NCBI GenBank assembly: GCA_903813345.2
Contig: CAIIXF020000010.1
Location: forward strand, 21,279,181-21,343,180
Reading direction: 5' to 3'
Origin: Owenia fusiformis
Taxonomy: Eukaryota > Annelida > Polychaeta > Sabellida > Oweniidae
Length of the DNA: 64,000 nt
Position numbers and translations under genes: made by a program
In this document: positions 37,301-46,403 of the stretch, piece after piece
How positions within the stretch are numbered: position 1 is the first letter of the stretch
Layout of the letters: each line of letters begins with the position of its first letter
Notes under the pieces: generated by a model
What the model was told of the DNA's origin: nothing
What the model saw: only the letters and a program-made list of their open reading frames with translations
Databases searched by the model: none

Positions 37301-40300
37301 GATCCAACTTCTAATTAGATAGTTATAGCGGTTTGAAGTCTCGAAAAGTCGATATGATGATATCCCCATGTTAAGCCAATGGAGTCGAAGATAACAATCT
37401 TAAGAGTTGTCTAAATGTCTATATTCTAGCTGACTCAGCTTATTCTGAATGACTCAGCTTACAAGTATTTGGATGACTCAGCTTAAAAAAAGTCTGAAAT
37501 CTGGAGTCTTAAATTGAACTTGTTCAATTTACATGTCTAGTTATTATTCTTTCAGAATCTTCCTCCTTCCCAGATTTCTCACCAACTAAAAGAATTTACT
37601 TTAAGCTGCTTACATGATCAACTAGGGGCAGTACCTGGGATGATGGGAAATTAGGTCAAATTTTTATCTAGGTCAAGGGTCAAGAACTAGGTCAAATCAA
37701 GGTCAAATCAACATTCTGTCAATTATCTTCGTTGTTGTTTGTCGTAACTACTTCATCTTAGTTTCTACATGTAGCTTAGAAAAAAACAAATCGAGAGTGT
37801 GCCATCCGTTTTTTGATTACTCTTAGCGATTTTGAGATATGGCGTCCTGAAAGTAGGTCAAAACCAAAAAGTTCTCCAAATTTATCATATGAGCTATGAA
37901 ATAAGGGTAGAATTTTCTCAGGAATCCGAATCTGCAAACCAAATTTTGATCCGACTTCCCGTTCGGAAGTTATGGCGTTTTGAAAGCTCAAAAATCGCTA
38001 AATTTGGTGCCCCATGTTAAGTCAATGGGAAAAAAGATTTTTTTGAAGTGAAAAATACGAAATATAGACTGAGTTCAGCTAAATATAATGAAAGCTTTTA
38101 AAAGAAGGGGACCTCATAAGCCATCTAGCTTCAAAATTTGGACACCAAAATGCCTAGGTCAAAATCTAGGTCAAATTCAAAGTTTTTCCTTATTTTTGCG
38201 ATTCTGACACAACAGATTAATTATATTCTTCGAAATTTTGTATACATGTAGCTAAGAGTCTGCTAATAGTGTTAGCCTTTTGCCGTCAGAAAGTATTTTG
38301 CCCCATTTTTGAGATATGGTGTCCGAAAAGTAGGTCAAAATAAAAAATTCTCAAAATTTGACGTTTGAGTTATGAATTAAGTATACAATTTTCTCAGGAA
38401 TCCGAATCTGCAAACCAAATTTCGATCCGACTTCCAGTTTGGAAGTTATGGCGTGTCCGAAAAGTAGGTCAAAATAAAAAAATTCCAAATTTAACGTATG
38501 AGCTATGAATTAAGGATAGAATTTTCTCTGGAATCCAAATCTGCAAACCAAATTTCGATCCGACTTCCGGTTCGGAAGTTATGGCGTTTTGAAAGCTCAA
38601 AAATCGCTAAATTTGGTGCCCATGTTATGTCAATGGGAAAATTTTTTTTTTTGAAGTGTAAAATACGAGATATAGACTAAGTACACCTAAACATAATGGA
38701 AGCCCATAAAAGAAGGGGACCTCAAAACCTTCTAATCTTGAAAATTTGGACAACAAAATGCCTAGGTCAAAATCTAGGTCAAATTCAAAGCTTTTCCTTA
38801 TTTTTGCGATTCTGACACTACACTTTAATTATATTCTTCGAAATTGTGTATACATGTAGCCAAGAGTGTGCTAATAGTGTTAGCCTTTTGCCGTCAAAAA
38901 GTATTTTGACCCACTTTTGGGATATGGTGTCCCAAAAGTAGGTCAAAATAAAAAAATCTTCAAATGTAACGTATGAGTTATGAATAAGGGGTAGAATTTT
39001 ATCAGGAATCCGAATCTGCAAATCAAATTTTGATTCGACCTCATGTTAGGAAGTTATGGTGTTTTGAAAGCTCAAAAATCGCTAAATTTGCTGCCCCATG
39101 TTATTTCAATGGGAAAAAAGATTTTTTTGAAGTGTAAAATACGAGATATAGACTGAGTACAGCTTAATATAATAAAAGCCTATTAAAGAAGGGGACCTCG
39201 AAGGCTACTTAGCTCCAAAATTTGGACACCAAAATGCCTAGGTCAAAATCTAGGTCAAATTTATAGTTTTCCCTTATTTTTGCGATTCTGACACTATATT
39301 TAAATGATTTGCTTTAAAATTTTGTATACAGGTAGCAAAGAGTATGCTAATAGTGTTAGCGTTTTGCCGTCAGAAAGTATTTTGACCCACTTTTGAGATA
39401 TGGTGTCCGAAAAGTAGGCCAAAGTTAAAAGTTTTCCAAATTTAACGAGTTATGAATTAAAGGTAGAATTTTCTCAAGTTTTTTGACCCACTTTTGAGAT
39501 ATGGTGTCCGAAATGTAGGTCAAAATAAAAAGTTCTCCAATTCTAAAGTATGAGTTATGAATTAGGGGTAGAAATTCCTCAGGAATCTGGATCTGAAGTT
39601 TGAAATTCGCACTTGCCAGTATTCACGATGCAGATTGATCAATTATACTTTCAAAAATTCCTGCATACCCTACTTTACCTCTCTACCTACTCAGCTACTT
39701 ATTTGACTACTTACTCAATTACTTAATTAGTTATTACTTCCTTAGCAACTTACTCAGCTACTAACTCAGGTACTTACTCAGCTACTTACTCAGCTACCTA
39801 CTCAGCTTTTTACTCAGTTACTTACTCAGCTACTTACTCAACTACTACTAAGGTACTTACTCAGCTAATTACTCAGTTACTTACTCAGCTCTTTACTGAT
39901 CTATCTAGGTCAAATAAATCTGGAGTCTTAAATTGAACTTGTTCAATTTCACAAATCTAGTTATATTTGTGTTTGTAGCGCAACCCGGAGATTACACATA
40001 TGCTTAACAACCCAGAGCTCATGAGGCAGGTTAGTACAGTTGAATATGATATTATGACTAAAACTAACTAAACTAATTGAAATCTTGTCTATCAAACCAA
40101 ACATTTTTATGTCCAATAACATGAATAATGGACATATGGACGATTGAAAAAATGAGTTCAAGTTCATACTTTACACATTTTAGATTTTAAGAAAGAATTA
40201 TTTAAGTACACACTATACAAATAAGGGTAAATATTTATTACTACTGAGTGTTTGCTATTTATGTTTTTTCTTTGAAGTAAATAATTCATAACATAAAAAA

Positions 40301-43300
40301 CTTACTTTTTACCATATGATTTCAGACAATGGAACTAGCACGCAACCCGTCCATGATGCAGGAGCTAATGCGCAGTCAAGATAGAGCTATGAGCAATCTG
40401 GAGGTAAGTTGGGAATGAGACATTACTCAGATGTACTTTTGTGAATATTCAATGAAACAGAATATCTAATTCTGATCAGTGACTATCAATGTTGTTTTAG
40501 TGTTGTTCACATTGAGCAACATTTAAGTCACTTCAAAGATAAAACAAGCATAAGCATATGTGATCTAACTGTGTTGTTTGAATATAAAGTGTATGATGTG
40601 TAACTTTGTTGTTTGAATTGGTGTATGATGTCTAACTTTGTTGTTTGAATTGGTGTATGATGTCTAACTGTGTTGTTTGAATTGTTTTAATATAAAGTGT
40701 ATGATGTCTTACTGTTGTTTCAGAGTTTCCCTGGTGGCTTCAATGCCCTACAGAGAATGTACAGAGATGTTCAGGAACCTATGATGAATGCAGCCCAAGA
40801 ACAGTTGGGTGGCAACCCATTTGCAGCTCTTCAAAATCAAGGTGAATATTTAACTAATTATTCATAACCTTAATACTCATGTGGACTACTAGTCAGGATT
40901 TGGTTGCAAGAGGGAAATAGATGATACCTTCCACTCACTGTTATATGTGATTGATTTTTCAGATGTGGTACTCAATAAACTTATGAATGGAGACAAGATA
41001 GAATTTGTAAAATGGACTCATAGATATGATGGATGGAATTATAATTATTATTTTAGCCAAAATGCTTAATTACTGGAACCATCTTATTTAAAACTTTCTC
41101 AGTGCTGGAATTCTTCTACTTTAAAAAAACAAATTATTTGAGTGTAATTGTCATTACATTAAAACAGCATTGTGAATTCATTTCCATGTTTTTTCAGGGG
41201 GAAACGCAAGTAGCAATCAGCAAGGTACAGAGAACACAGCACCCTTGCCTAACCCCTGGGCACCCCGTTCTGCCACCTCTACCACTTCTACAGGGAGCAG
41301 CTCTACCACTAACACTTCCACCTCTTCTGGGGGACCCGGCCTTGGGGGACCATTTGGTAAGACAAACCTCATAAACAAAATACACATGGGTCCCTTTACC
41401 AGCGATCAGAGTCGTCCGATCGCTGGTACGATGTCGTCTGATCGCTGGTAAAGGGGCCCATGTGTATTTTGTGTAGCTTTGCATCTGAGTATCTGAGGGA
41501 AGTTGCAGTTTAAGAAGATAATACAAATTGAGGCTTCTTCTTTCAATGTGTATCAAAAATGTTGCCACTATTGGCAAGACATTGTGTAGATGCCCAGAGC
41601 ATTTGTCAACAAGGTAGGCAAGAACAAGAATGGGAAAAGTGTGACAAGTGCCAATTCTCGTCCATAATTAAAAATTTGACCATTAAGTTTGAATTTCTTA
41701 AAGCAACATGGGTACCAAGCATAAGTTTGCTTATGTATTAGTTAACATGACGATATCATCAACTCAATGGGGATCCTAAAGTGTTCATGAAATTATGACT
41801 CCTGACTAGGACTCTGCTCACCCCATGTAATAATATGTTTTCTATGTACAGGTATTTGAAAATATTATGGCACTGCCAACTCTCGTTGATACTTGAATTT
41901 TGACCTCTAGGTTTGAAACATGTCCTGCCTTATAATATGTATCCGTGATCTCCCCAGCATTAAAGCAAGTGGGTGCAGCACCCACCTGAGATTTTGAAAA
42001 TAGGCTTGCACCCACCTGAAAATCTATTTGCACCCACTTGAAAATGAGAAAAAATCATGAAAATGGGCATATTTTGACCAAGTTTGGTCTAAATTGTGAA
42101 CTTGAGAATTTTGCACCAACCTGAGAAAAAATCCTGCGGAGATCAATGTGTATGCTCTATACAGGTCCTATGAACAGCCCTGGTATTCAGTCTCATGTCC
42201 AAGATCCCCTGCTTTATAATATGTATTCTCTGTACAGGTCCTATGAACAGCCCTGGTATTCAGAGTCTCATGTCCAAGATCCCCTGCTTTATAATATGTA
42301 TTCTCTGTACAGGTCCTATGAACAGCCCTGGTATTCAGAGTCTCATGTCCAAGATCCCCTGCTTTATAATATGTATTCTCTGTACAGGTCCTATGAACAG
42401 CCCTGGTATTCAGTCTCATGTCCAAGATCCCCTGCTTTATAATATGTATTCTCTGTACAGGTCCTATGAACAGCCCTGGTATTCAGAGTCTCATGTCCAA
42501 GATCCCCTGCTTTATAATATGTATTCTCTGTACAGGTCCTATGAACAGCCCTGGTATTCAGTCTCATGTCCAAGATCCCCTGCTTTATAATATGTATTCT
42601 CTGTACAGGTCCTATGAACAGCCCTGGTATCCAGAGTCTCATGTCCCAGATCCCCTGCTTTATAATATGTATTCTCTGTACAGGTCCTATGAACAGCCCT
42701 TGTATCCAGTCTCATGTCCCAGATCCTGTGCTTTATAATATGTATTCTCTGTACAGGTCCTATGAACAGCCCTGGTATCCAGAGTCTCATGTCCCAGATG
42801 TCAAGTAATCCTCAATTGATGAGCAACATGATGCAGGCCCCCTACATGCAGGCTATGATGCAGTCCCTCTCAGCAAACCCAGAAATGGCACAACAGGTGT
42901 GTAAAGTAAACTTATAGGACTGAATAACAAGAGTGCATTTTCATCATTCTATGTATTTTGTAAGTTTTTTCAGAATTTACTTTCAATAAATGGAATGTAA
43001 TATTTAAAACTTTCTCATGGAACGCTGCTAAATATATGATTGTTATGGTTACATGATCTTATGATTTCTTTGCAGATTTTGAGTCAGAACCCAATGTTTG
43101 CTGGTAATCCCCAGTTGCAAGACTATGTTAGGAATCAAATGCCAGTGTTTTTGCAACAGGTAATGAAATAATTTTATGTTGTAAGAAATCTGAATCAGTA
43201 ATTCAATGGAGCATTGAACAGAGTAAACAATCCCTTGGCCAGTTATAGATGTAGTTAAGAATATGTCTCTTAATCAAAATATGAATTAAATTTTACTAGT

Positions 43301-45376
43301 TTCTATTGATAGAAATACATCAAACAGACTCATTTGGCTTTCCTCTCTCCTTTTATACAGGATCTTGGTCTTTATTAAAACGATGAATGCTTTACTAGGC
43401 AAAACAGTTGTGTGTTAAGCTTGACGTTGAGTAGTTTTAATGTAGCTGTGTTTTAAACACCATGTTTTGTGTATAGATGCAGAACCCTGAGGTTCAGAAT
43501 TTGATGACAAACCCCCGAGCCTTGCAAGCTATAATGCAGATCCAACAAGGCATGCAACAATTACAGAGTGAAGCACCAGGATTGTCTAGTGGGTAAGATA
43601 AATCAGACATTTTCACATGATGAAAATGTGCTTATACCCTTCCCTCTGCTACAAGTGCAGTGACTGGCAATGATAGCAAGTTCAACCAGCTAAGTGCTAC
43701 TTGGACGATATATTGAAGATAATATAAATATTATTCCTGATTATATCATAGCCTTGCTATTTATAGTGCTAAGGTTAGATTCTAGTGGCACCGCTAATGC
43801 TAGTGTGATTGTGTCACTATTCCGTTTTCCATTTGTTTGCAGAATGGGCCTACCTGGAATGTCCATGCCTCCAGCATCCATGCCTACCAACCCTACAACA
43901 TCAACAGCAACCACCACTAGCAGCACTCCAGGTACACATTTGCACAATATACAGAGTGACCCAAAAGTTACAGGGTGGCCCAAAAATTACATGGTCGTCC
44001 AATAGTTTCAGGATAGCCCAAAAGTTATTCTTACTGCATTTAGAGAATGTATGATAAAAATGAATTGATAGCTGATAACAACATGCAAAATTATTGGAAA
44101 TTAGTGTAATTTTAACATGGAAATGGTTGAAAAACTTTAGCTGATTTTGGTAAAACATCTTCAGGAAATTGCCTGTTGCTAATGAACCCTTGTGTATTTA
44201 ATACATGTGAATCCTATGGATGCTTCCAGGTACACCTAGTACAGCAAGTACAGACACAACAGCCACTACAGGCACAGACACAACTCCAAGCACAGACACC
44301 ACAACCACTACCACTACGGGTACAACTTTGTCATCTGGGACCCCTAGCACCCAAGGGACAACGGGGACAACTCCTGCTGGTGGAACAAACACTGACCCCA
44401 TGGGCAACTTTATGGCACAAATGATAAATATGATGGGCCGTGGACAACATTTAAATACAGTAAGATGTTTCTACAATTTAGTTCTGTGATATCTTTGAGT
44501 AAAAAAGGCAACTTATGAATATTAATTCTGTTAACATGATTTAAGGATGTTTGTAATACATTTTCCCAGTCTAAAAACAGGTTTAAATGTTGGTCTTGTG
44601 ATATATTATATCTAGTATATAGTTTATGTTATCTGTTCACAACACGCTTGTCATGAATTTAAGATGTCTAAAATAAGTGAAATTAGGATCAAAATGGTAA
44701 AAAGGTAACATTGTTTTGATGAATTTAATAAACCTGTATACTATGTAATATCCCAAGAGTATGAATCAATATTTTTCCAGACCCAGCCTCCAGAGCAGAG
44801 ATTTTCTTCAGAATTAGAACAATTACAAAATATGGGATTTGTAAACAGAGAGGCCAATATACAAGGTAACTATGCTTGTTTAATTAGAGAAATGATATTC
44901 CTACTTATATGACAATATTAATTCATGAAATTATAGGATAAATAATTAATTGTCAAGATGTCTTTGAATAGTTTGGTCAGATCACTTTAAATATTTGACT
45001 ATATTTCGAAGGCACAAATGTGGGTGGAGTTTGGCCTTTTTACCGTAAAGAGATATCTGATGCCATTGTCATTACATAAGTTTCCTGGCAGACATTTGAT
45101 TACTTTATTTAATTAAACAATTTTAATTGGTGGTGACATAGGCCTATTTTGTGATCAGTGGTTGTTGTTGAAGGTTGATTTCTGGAGGTTGGTGTTCAGT
45201 GTTCGGCGTCTGTAACAAATGGCAGGTGGTGACATTTTGCATGTCTATGCCTTGTAAATCTTTCAGTCCTCTTTACTGTACCATTTGGTTTCTTGTGTTT
45301 TCCAGCGCTTATTGCCACATTTGGTGACGTGAATGCTGCAATAGATAGACTGTTACAACAACAGCAGAGATTATAA
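13358..45376 (+). CDS. UBQLN: Ubiquilin (UBL-UBA proteasome shuttle and chaperone), 16 exons, complete
   Basis: Cytosolic shuttle that binds ubiquitinated or hydrophobic clients and delivers them to the proteasome. Exons: 13358-13456, 17479-17631, 19031-19063, 19486-19629, 20248-20373, 39979-40029, 40326-40403, 40724-40841, 41198-41356, 42757-42896, 43076-43159, 43477-43592, 43843-43931, 44230-44459, 44781-44865 and 45306-45376. They join in phase to 591 residues, close to the usual length of about 590. Domains: UBL about 8-84 ([32 protein letters not shown]), STI1 repeats about 144-260 ([20 protein letters not shown]) and 322-435 ([18 protein letters not shown]), a Thr/Ser-rich linker about 448-515, and a UBA about 545-588 ([19 protein letters not shown]). 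Every intron used is GT-AG. Oddities are the 19.6-kb repeat-filled intron 5 and the nine-fold repeated exon 10 acceptor, of which only the last copy yields the full frame. Confidence 0.96.
13555..13945. mobile_element. 391-bp palindromic MITE, copy 1, TA duplication
   Basis: The termini GAGTCCATTTCACTG and CAGTGAAATGGACTC are exact inverses and TA flanks both sides. The element is broadly palindromic: ACATGAATGACATTTGTATAT near 13650 is echoed in inverse near 13826. The central sequence is inverted relative to copy 2 at 15292-15682, and both are 391 bp. Short open frames on both strands inside it reflect the palindrome and are not genes. It lies in ubiquilin intron 1. Confidence 0.8.
14138..14240. 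repeat. Minisatellite, about 4 units of roughly 30 bp
   Basis: Units of CGCATTGTACCGAAACCCAT recur with small changes at about 14138, 14168, 14200 and 14230 (the last degenerate), separated by short GACG/GACA spacers. It lies in ubiquilin intron 1 beside a larger TIR element. Confidence 0.7.
14280..15108. mobile_element. 829-bp transposon-like element with about 125-bp terminal inverted repeats
   Basis: The left arm 14280-14405 and right arm 14985-15108 are nearly perfect inverses, sharing ACTACTTTTTTCAAGGCC, GACTGCGTCGCTAACATG, GAGTTAGCTGACGTTTGGG and CTTACCTTCTAAAGGTTAGAA. The 580-bp core has no long open frame, so this is a non-autonomous element. Target-site duplication is unclear. It sits between the two inverted 391-bp MITEs. 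Confidence 0.7.
15292..15682. mobile_element. 391-bp palindromic MITE, copy 2 (inverted core), TA duplication
   Basis: It has the same ends (GAGTCCATTTCACTG and its inverse), same length and TA flanks (15290-15291 and 15683-15684) as the copy at 13555. The interior runs the opposite way: GGCTTATAAAGTGTGTGGCC of copy 1 appears here in inverse near 15522-15543. Confidence 0.8.
15683..17478. other. Remainder of ubiquilin intron 1
   Basis: AT-rich sequence without a recognisable gene. A short GGGGGCGATCGCTCCCCCC tract at about 16205-16225 recalls the interior ends of the hAT-like element at 11969 and may be a remnant of that family. The 3' end is a strong pyrimidine tract (TTTTTCTTTTTTACAG) before exon 2. 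Confidence 0.5.
17820..18705. mobile_element. Element with five 162-bp tandem units and a terminal palindrome (Helentron-like layout)
   Basis: A left palindrome at 17823-17846 (ATCGTACCT, six-base loop, AGGTACGAT) is followed by five copies of a roughly 162-bp unit. CCTAAAATCTTC-type anchors lie near 17861, 18023, 18194, 18356 and 18518; one spacing is 171. An inverted echo, AGGTACGAT, occurs at 18670-18678 about 35 bp before the probable right end. This parallels the asymmetric ends of the family in intron 5, but with unrelated sequence. It lies in ubiquilin intron 2. Confidence 0.6.
20520..20760 (+). repeat. Four stacked 5' terminal palindromes of the Helentron-like family
   Basis: Copies of AGACTCCAGAT-(t)gaaa-ATCTGGAGTCTATTG start at 20520, 20571, 20626 and 20689. 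Each is followed by CTTTYGYCAGTTTTC and a TTATTATT run into which the next copy is set. Four starts in a row with one body imply repeated insertion into the same T-rich site, or slippage of the 5' end. Confidence 0.75.
21241..22610. repeat. Pyrimidine microsatellite (TATCC/TTCC)n mixed with a 19-bp repeat
   Basis: Long runs of CCTATCCTATCCTTCCTTCC occupy most of 21260-22490. They alternate with a second repeat, TGGATGACTCGGCTTATTC, at 21540-21575, 21820-21890, 22165-22260 and 22500-22600. At 21474-21530 the microsatellite flips strand (GGAAGGAAGGATAGGATAGG), making a potential hairpin. It forms the tail of the first Helentron-like block. Confidence 0.8.
22658..25502 (+). mobile_element. Helentron-like block B
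   Basis: It runs from TTATTATTATTCTTTC after the previous CTAG to its own 3' end at 25502. The body at about 22680-25140 holds roughly 476-bp units and one 132-bp short unit. The tail at 25200-25440 is a minisatellite of CTTACTCAGCTA. It is nearly identical to the blocks at 29265-31975 and 37541-39960, so these three descend from a recent duplication. Confidence 0.7.
29265..31975 (+). mobile_element. Helentron-like block E, near-copy of block B
   Basis: Same order of units, same tail (ACTTACTCAGCTAC repeats at 31690-31915) and same 3' end as block B, with only scattered substitutions and one missing short unit around the position matching 23570-23700. Confidence 0.7.
37541..39960 (+). mobile_element. 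Helentron-like block H, near-copy of B with internal deletion, adjoining ubiquilin exon 6
   Basis: It follows block B closely, including the short unit, but loses several hundred bases near 39470, where ATTTTCTCAAG joins TTTTTTGACCCAC. It ends at CTAG 39957-39960, 18 nt before exon 6 at 39979, so it supplies most of the intron's 3' splice signal region. Confidence 0.75.
41376..41471. repeat. 96-bp near-perfect palindrome just after ubiquilin exon 9
   Basis: The left arm CAAAATACACATGGG/TCCCTTTACCAGCGATC and the right arm GATCGCTGGTAAAGG/CCCATGTGTATTTTG pair almost completely around a centre with a further CGATCGCTGGTACGATG. It begins 20 nt after the exon 9 donor and is probably a foldback MITE. 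Confidence 0.8.
41946..42145. mobile_element. 200-bp MITE inserted in the exon-10 junction array
   Basis: The ends TGATCTCC (41946) and GGAGATCA (42138-42145) are inverted. The interior GCAGCACCCACCTGA is shared with the copy at 10536. The flanks, CCTTATAATATGTATCC on the left and TGTGTATGCTCTATACAG on the right, look like the two halves of one array unit (CTTTATAATATGTATTCTCTGTACAG). The MITE therefore appears to have landed inside an existing unit. Confidence 0.6.
42165..42830 (+). repeat. Nine tandem copies of the ubiquilin exon 10 splice acceptor plus exon start
   Basis: Units begin (first exonic base after CAG) at 42165, 42238, 42313, 42388, 42461, 42536, 42609, 42684 and 42757, with spacings of only 73 or 75 bp. 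Each holds TATGTATTCTCTGTACAG followed by GTCCTATGAACAGCCCTGG and about 45 nt of exon-like sequence. The 2-bp difference is AG present or absent in ATTCAG(AG)TCTC. Only the ninth unit continues into real exon 10 (CCCAGATGTCAAGTAATCC). Units 7 and 8 share its ATCCAG and GTCCCAG variants, while earlier units read ATTCAG and GTCCAAG. Long open frames through the array follow from the repeat and are not separate genes. Confidence 0.9.
43958..44026. repeat. Short tandem repeat of GGGTGGCCCAAAAATTAC-type units
   Basis: About four degenerate 18-24-bp units (GAGTGACCCAAAAGTTACA, GGGTGGCCCAAAAATTACA, GGTCGTCCAATAGTTTCA, GGATAGCCCAAAAGTTATT) lie in ubiquilin intron 13. They resemble the end of the MITE at 9348 but no inverted partner is present. 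Confidence 0.5.
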
Positions 45377-45454
45377 GAAATCACAGATTTGTTAATTATA
45401 CATTTATTATGTAACAACCCAAAACATGATGATATGAATAGACTGGCTTGTCTG

Positions 45455-45460
45455 AATAAA
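45455..45460 (+). terminator. Poly(A) signal of ubiquilin
   Basis: AATAAA lies 79 bp after the ubiquilin stop codon (45374-45376). A short 3' UTR is likely; no stronger signal was seen before the repeat duplication that starts at 45620. Confidence 0.65.
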
Positions 45461-46148
45461 TGGACTATATAACTAATGGAGTAAAATATTTGACCCATTC
45501 AATAATGATAGTACAAACCAAGGCCCTAAAGAAAGGACAACTCCTCTACTGACAATGTATTCAATTAACCCTTTCATCAATTCCAGTGTTCTCCCATTTT
45601 TTCTCTTGTGAGTACAAAATTCTTACTCATTTTTTAATACTAGCAAATCTCCAAATCCTGTCAACATATTTCAATTTTTTCATTCAATTTTTCACCTGGT
45701 GCAAAAAGACTGAGATAAATATAACCGTTAGCAGCACCAGATTGCTTCAAGATCAATGGAGATCAAGAGAGATCAAGAGAGATCAAGGGAGATCACTGAG
45801 ATTAAGCCATTCTAAAGGTCTGTTGCAATGTTTTGCTTGATAATCATGCATTATATTAATGTTATGTTCTGTAGGAATATATATTGCTATCAAAGTGTAA
45901 TTTGCAAAATTTTCATTTTTATTAAATTCTATTATAAGCACTAAAAGGATATTGTGTATTAATCATAAATGAAGAGTAACTGTAGAATATATTTATGTCA
46001 AACAAATCAAAAATGTGTTTCTTTTGTTCCATATTTTTAACTTTAACTTTCAATTCTGTTTGAAGTCCAATGACGCTATGAGTAAAATCTATTGAAAATG
46101 ACACCAGGGTATCACACTCTAAAATGTGCCATTTCGTTTTAAACTTAA

Positions 46149-46403
46149 ATGGCAGATATTTTTTGGTTTATTTGGAAAACGACTAATACTAAGAAGTTTT
46201 GGAAGAAGATATGCATATCTACCTGGGAGACCGTAGCAACCGAAGGAAGATCTGCATATTTCCTTAGGGATAAACCCCATTTCCAAACCGATCGTACACA
46301 ACTGCTTTCTCCTATACCCAGTATAGACGTAGAAGAGTATCTATATGCTTTAGAGTATGGACCTAGGAGTAGGAAAATGTCATCCTTGATAGGGTGGGTA
46401 TAA
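46149..46403 (+). other. Small open frame in the duplicated flank, also at 49280-49534
   Basis: 84 codons, identical in both duplicates, with no recognisable domain. The end (VEEYLYALEYGP followed by SSLIGW and GTATAA) loosely recalls the N-terminus of ALDH16A1-type proteins and could be a donor-ended exon, but five matching residues are not enough to assign it. Confidence 0.15.

Larger units (their letters stand above)
20374..39978. repeat. Ubiquilin intron 5: 19.6-kb array of Helentron/HINE-like elements
   Basis: Almost the whole intron is built of head-to-tail or nested copies of one non-autonomous family. Each 3' end reads AATCTGGAGTCTTAAATTG, then a hairpin (AATTGAAC-TTGTTCAATT) and a CTAG stop before TTATTATT: ends at 22657, 25502, 27221, 29264, 31975, 33802, 35941, 37540 and 39960. 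The 5' ends carry the palindrome AGACTCCAGAT-gaaa-ATCTGGAGTCT at 20520, 20571, 20626, 20689, 27246, 27305, 33808 and 33860. Bodies are tandem units of about 476 bp (plus a 132-bp short unit) with GGTCAAAATCTAGGTCAAA, CTGACACTACACTTTAAT and ATCCGACTTCCGGTTCGGAAG, followed by a short-period tail. An inverted 5' motif placed inside the 3' end, a 3' hairpin and T-T insertion are the published traits of Helentrons and HINEs (DINE-1-like). There is no Rep/helicase ORF; the short open frames here are repeat by-products. Confidence 0.8.

Noticed and set aside
22896-39021. Many open frames of 60-90 codons with similar proteins (such as SFQNAITSE- and [19 protein letters not shown]-like) on both strands
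   Set aside because: They lie in the satellite units of the Helentron-like array; frames recur because the units recur, and they break at unit boundaries and between copies.
20520-39960. Regularly spaced repeats suggestive of a CRISPR array
   Set aside because: Units are about 476 bp with related, not unique, intervening sequence, and the host is an animal.
42146-42917. Overlapping long frames on both strands across the exon-10 junction array
   Set aside because: A 73/75-bp repeat with few stops keeps several frames open at once; only the ninth unit joins real exon 10.
45196-45498. Minus-strand frame over the last ubiquilin exon
   Set aside because: Antisense shadow of exon 16 and its 3' UTR.
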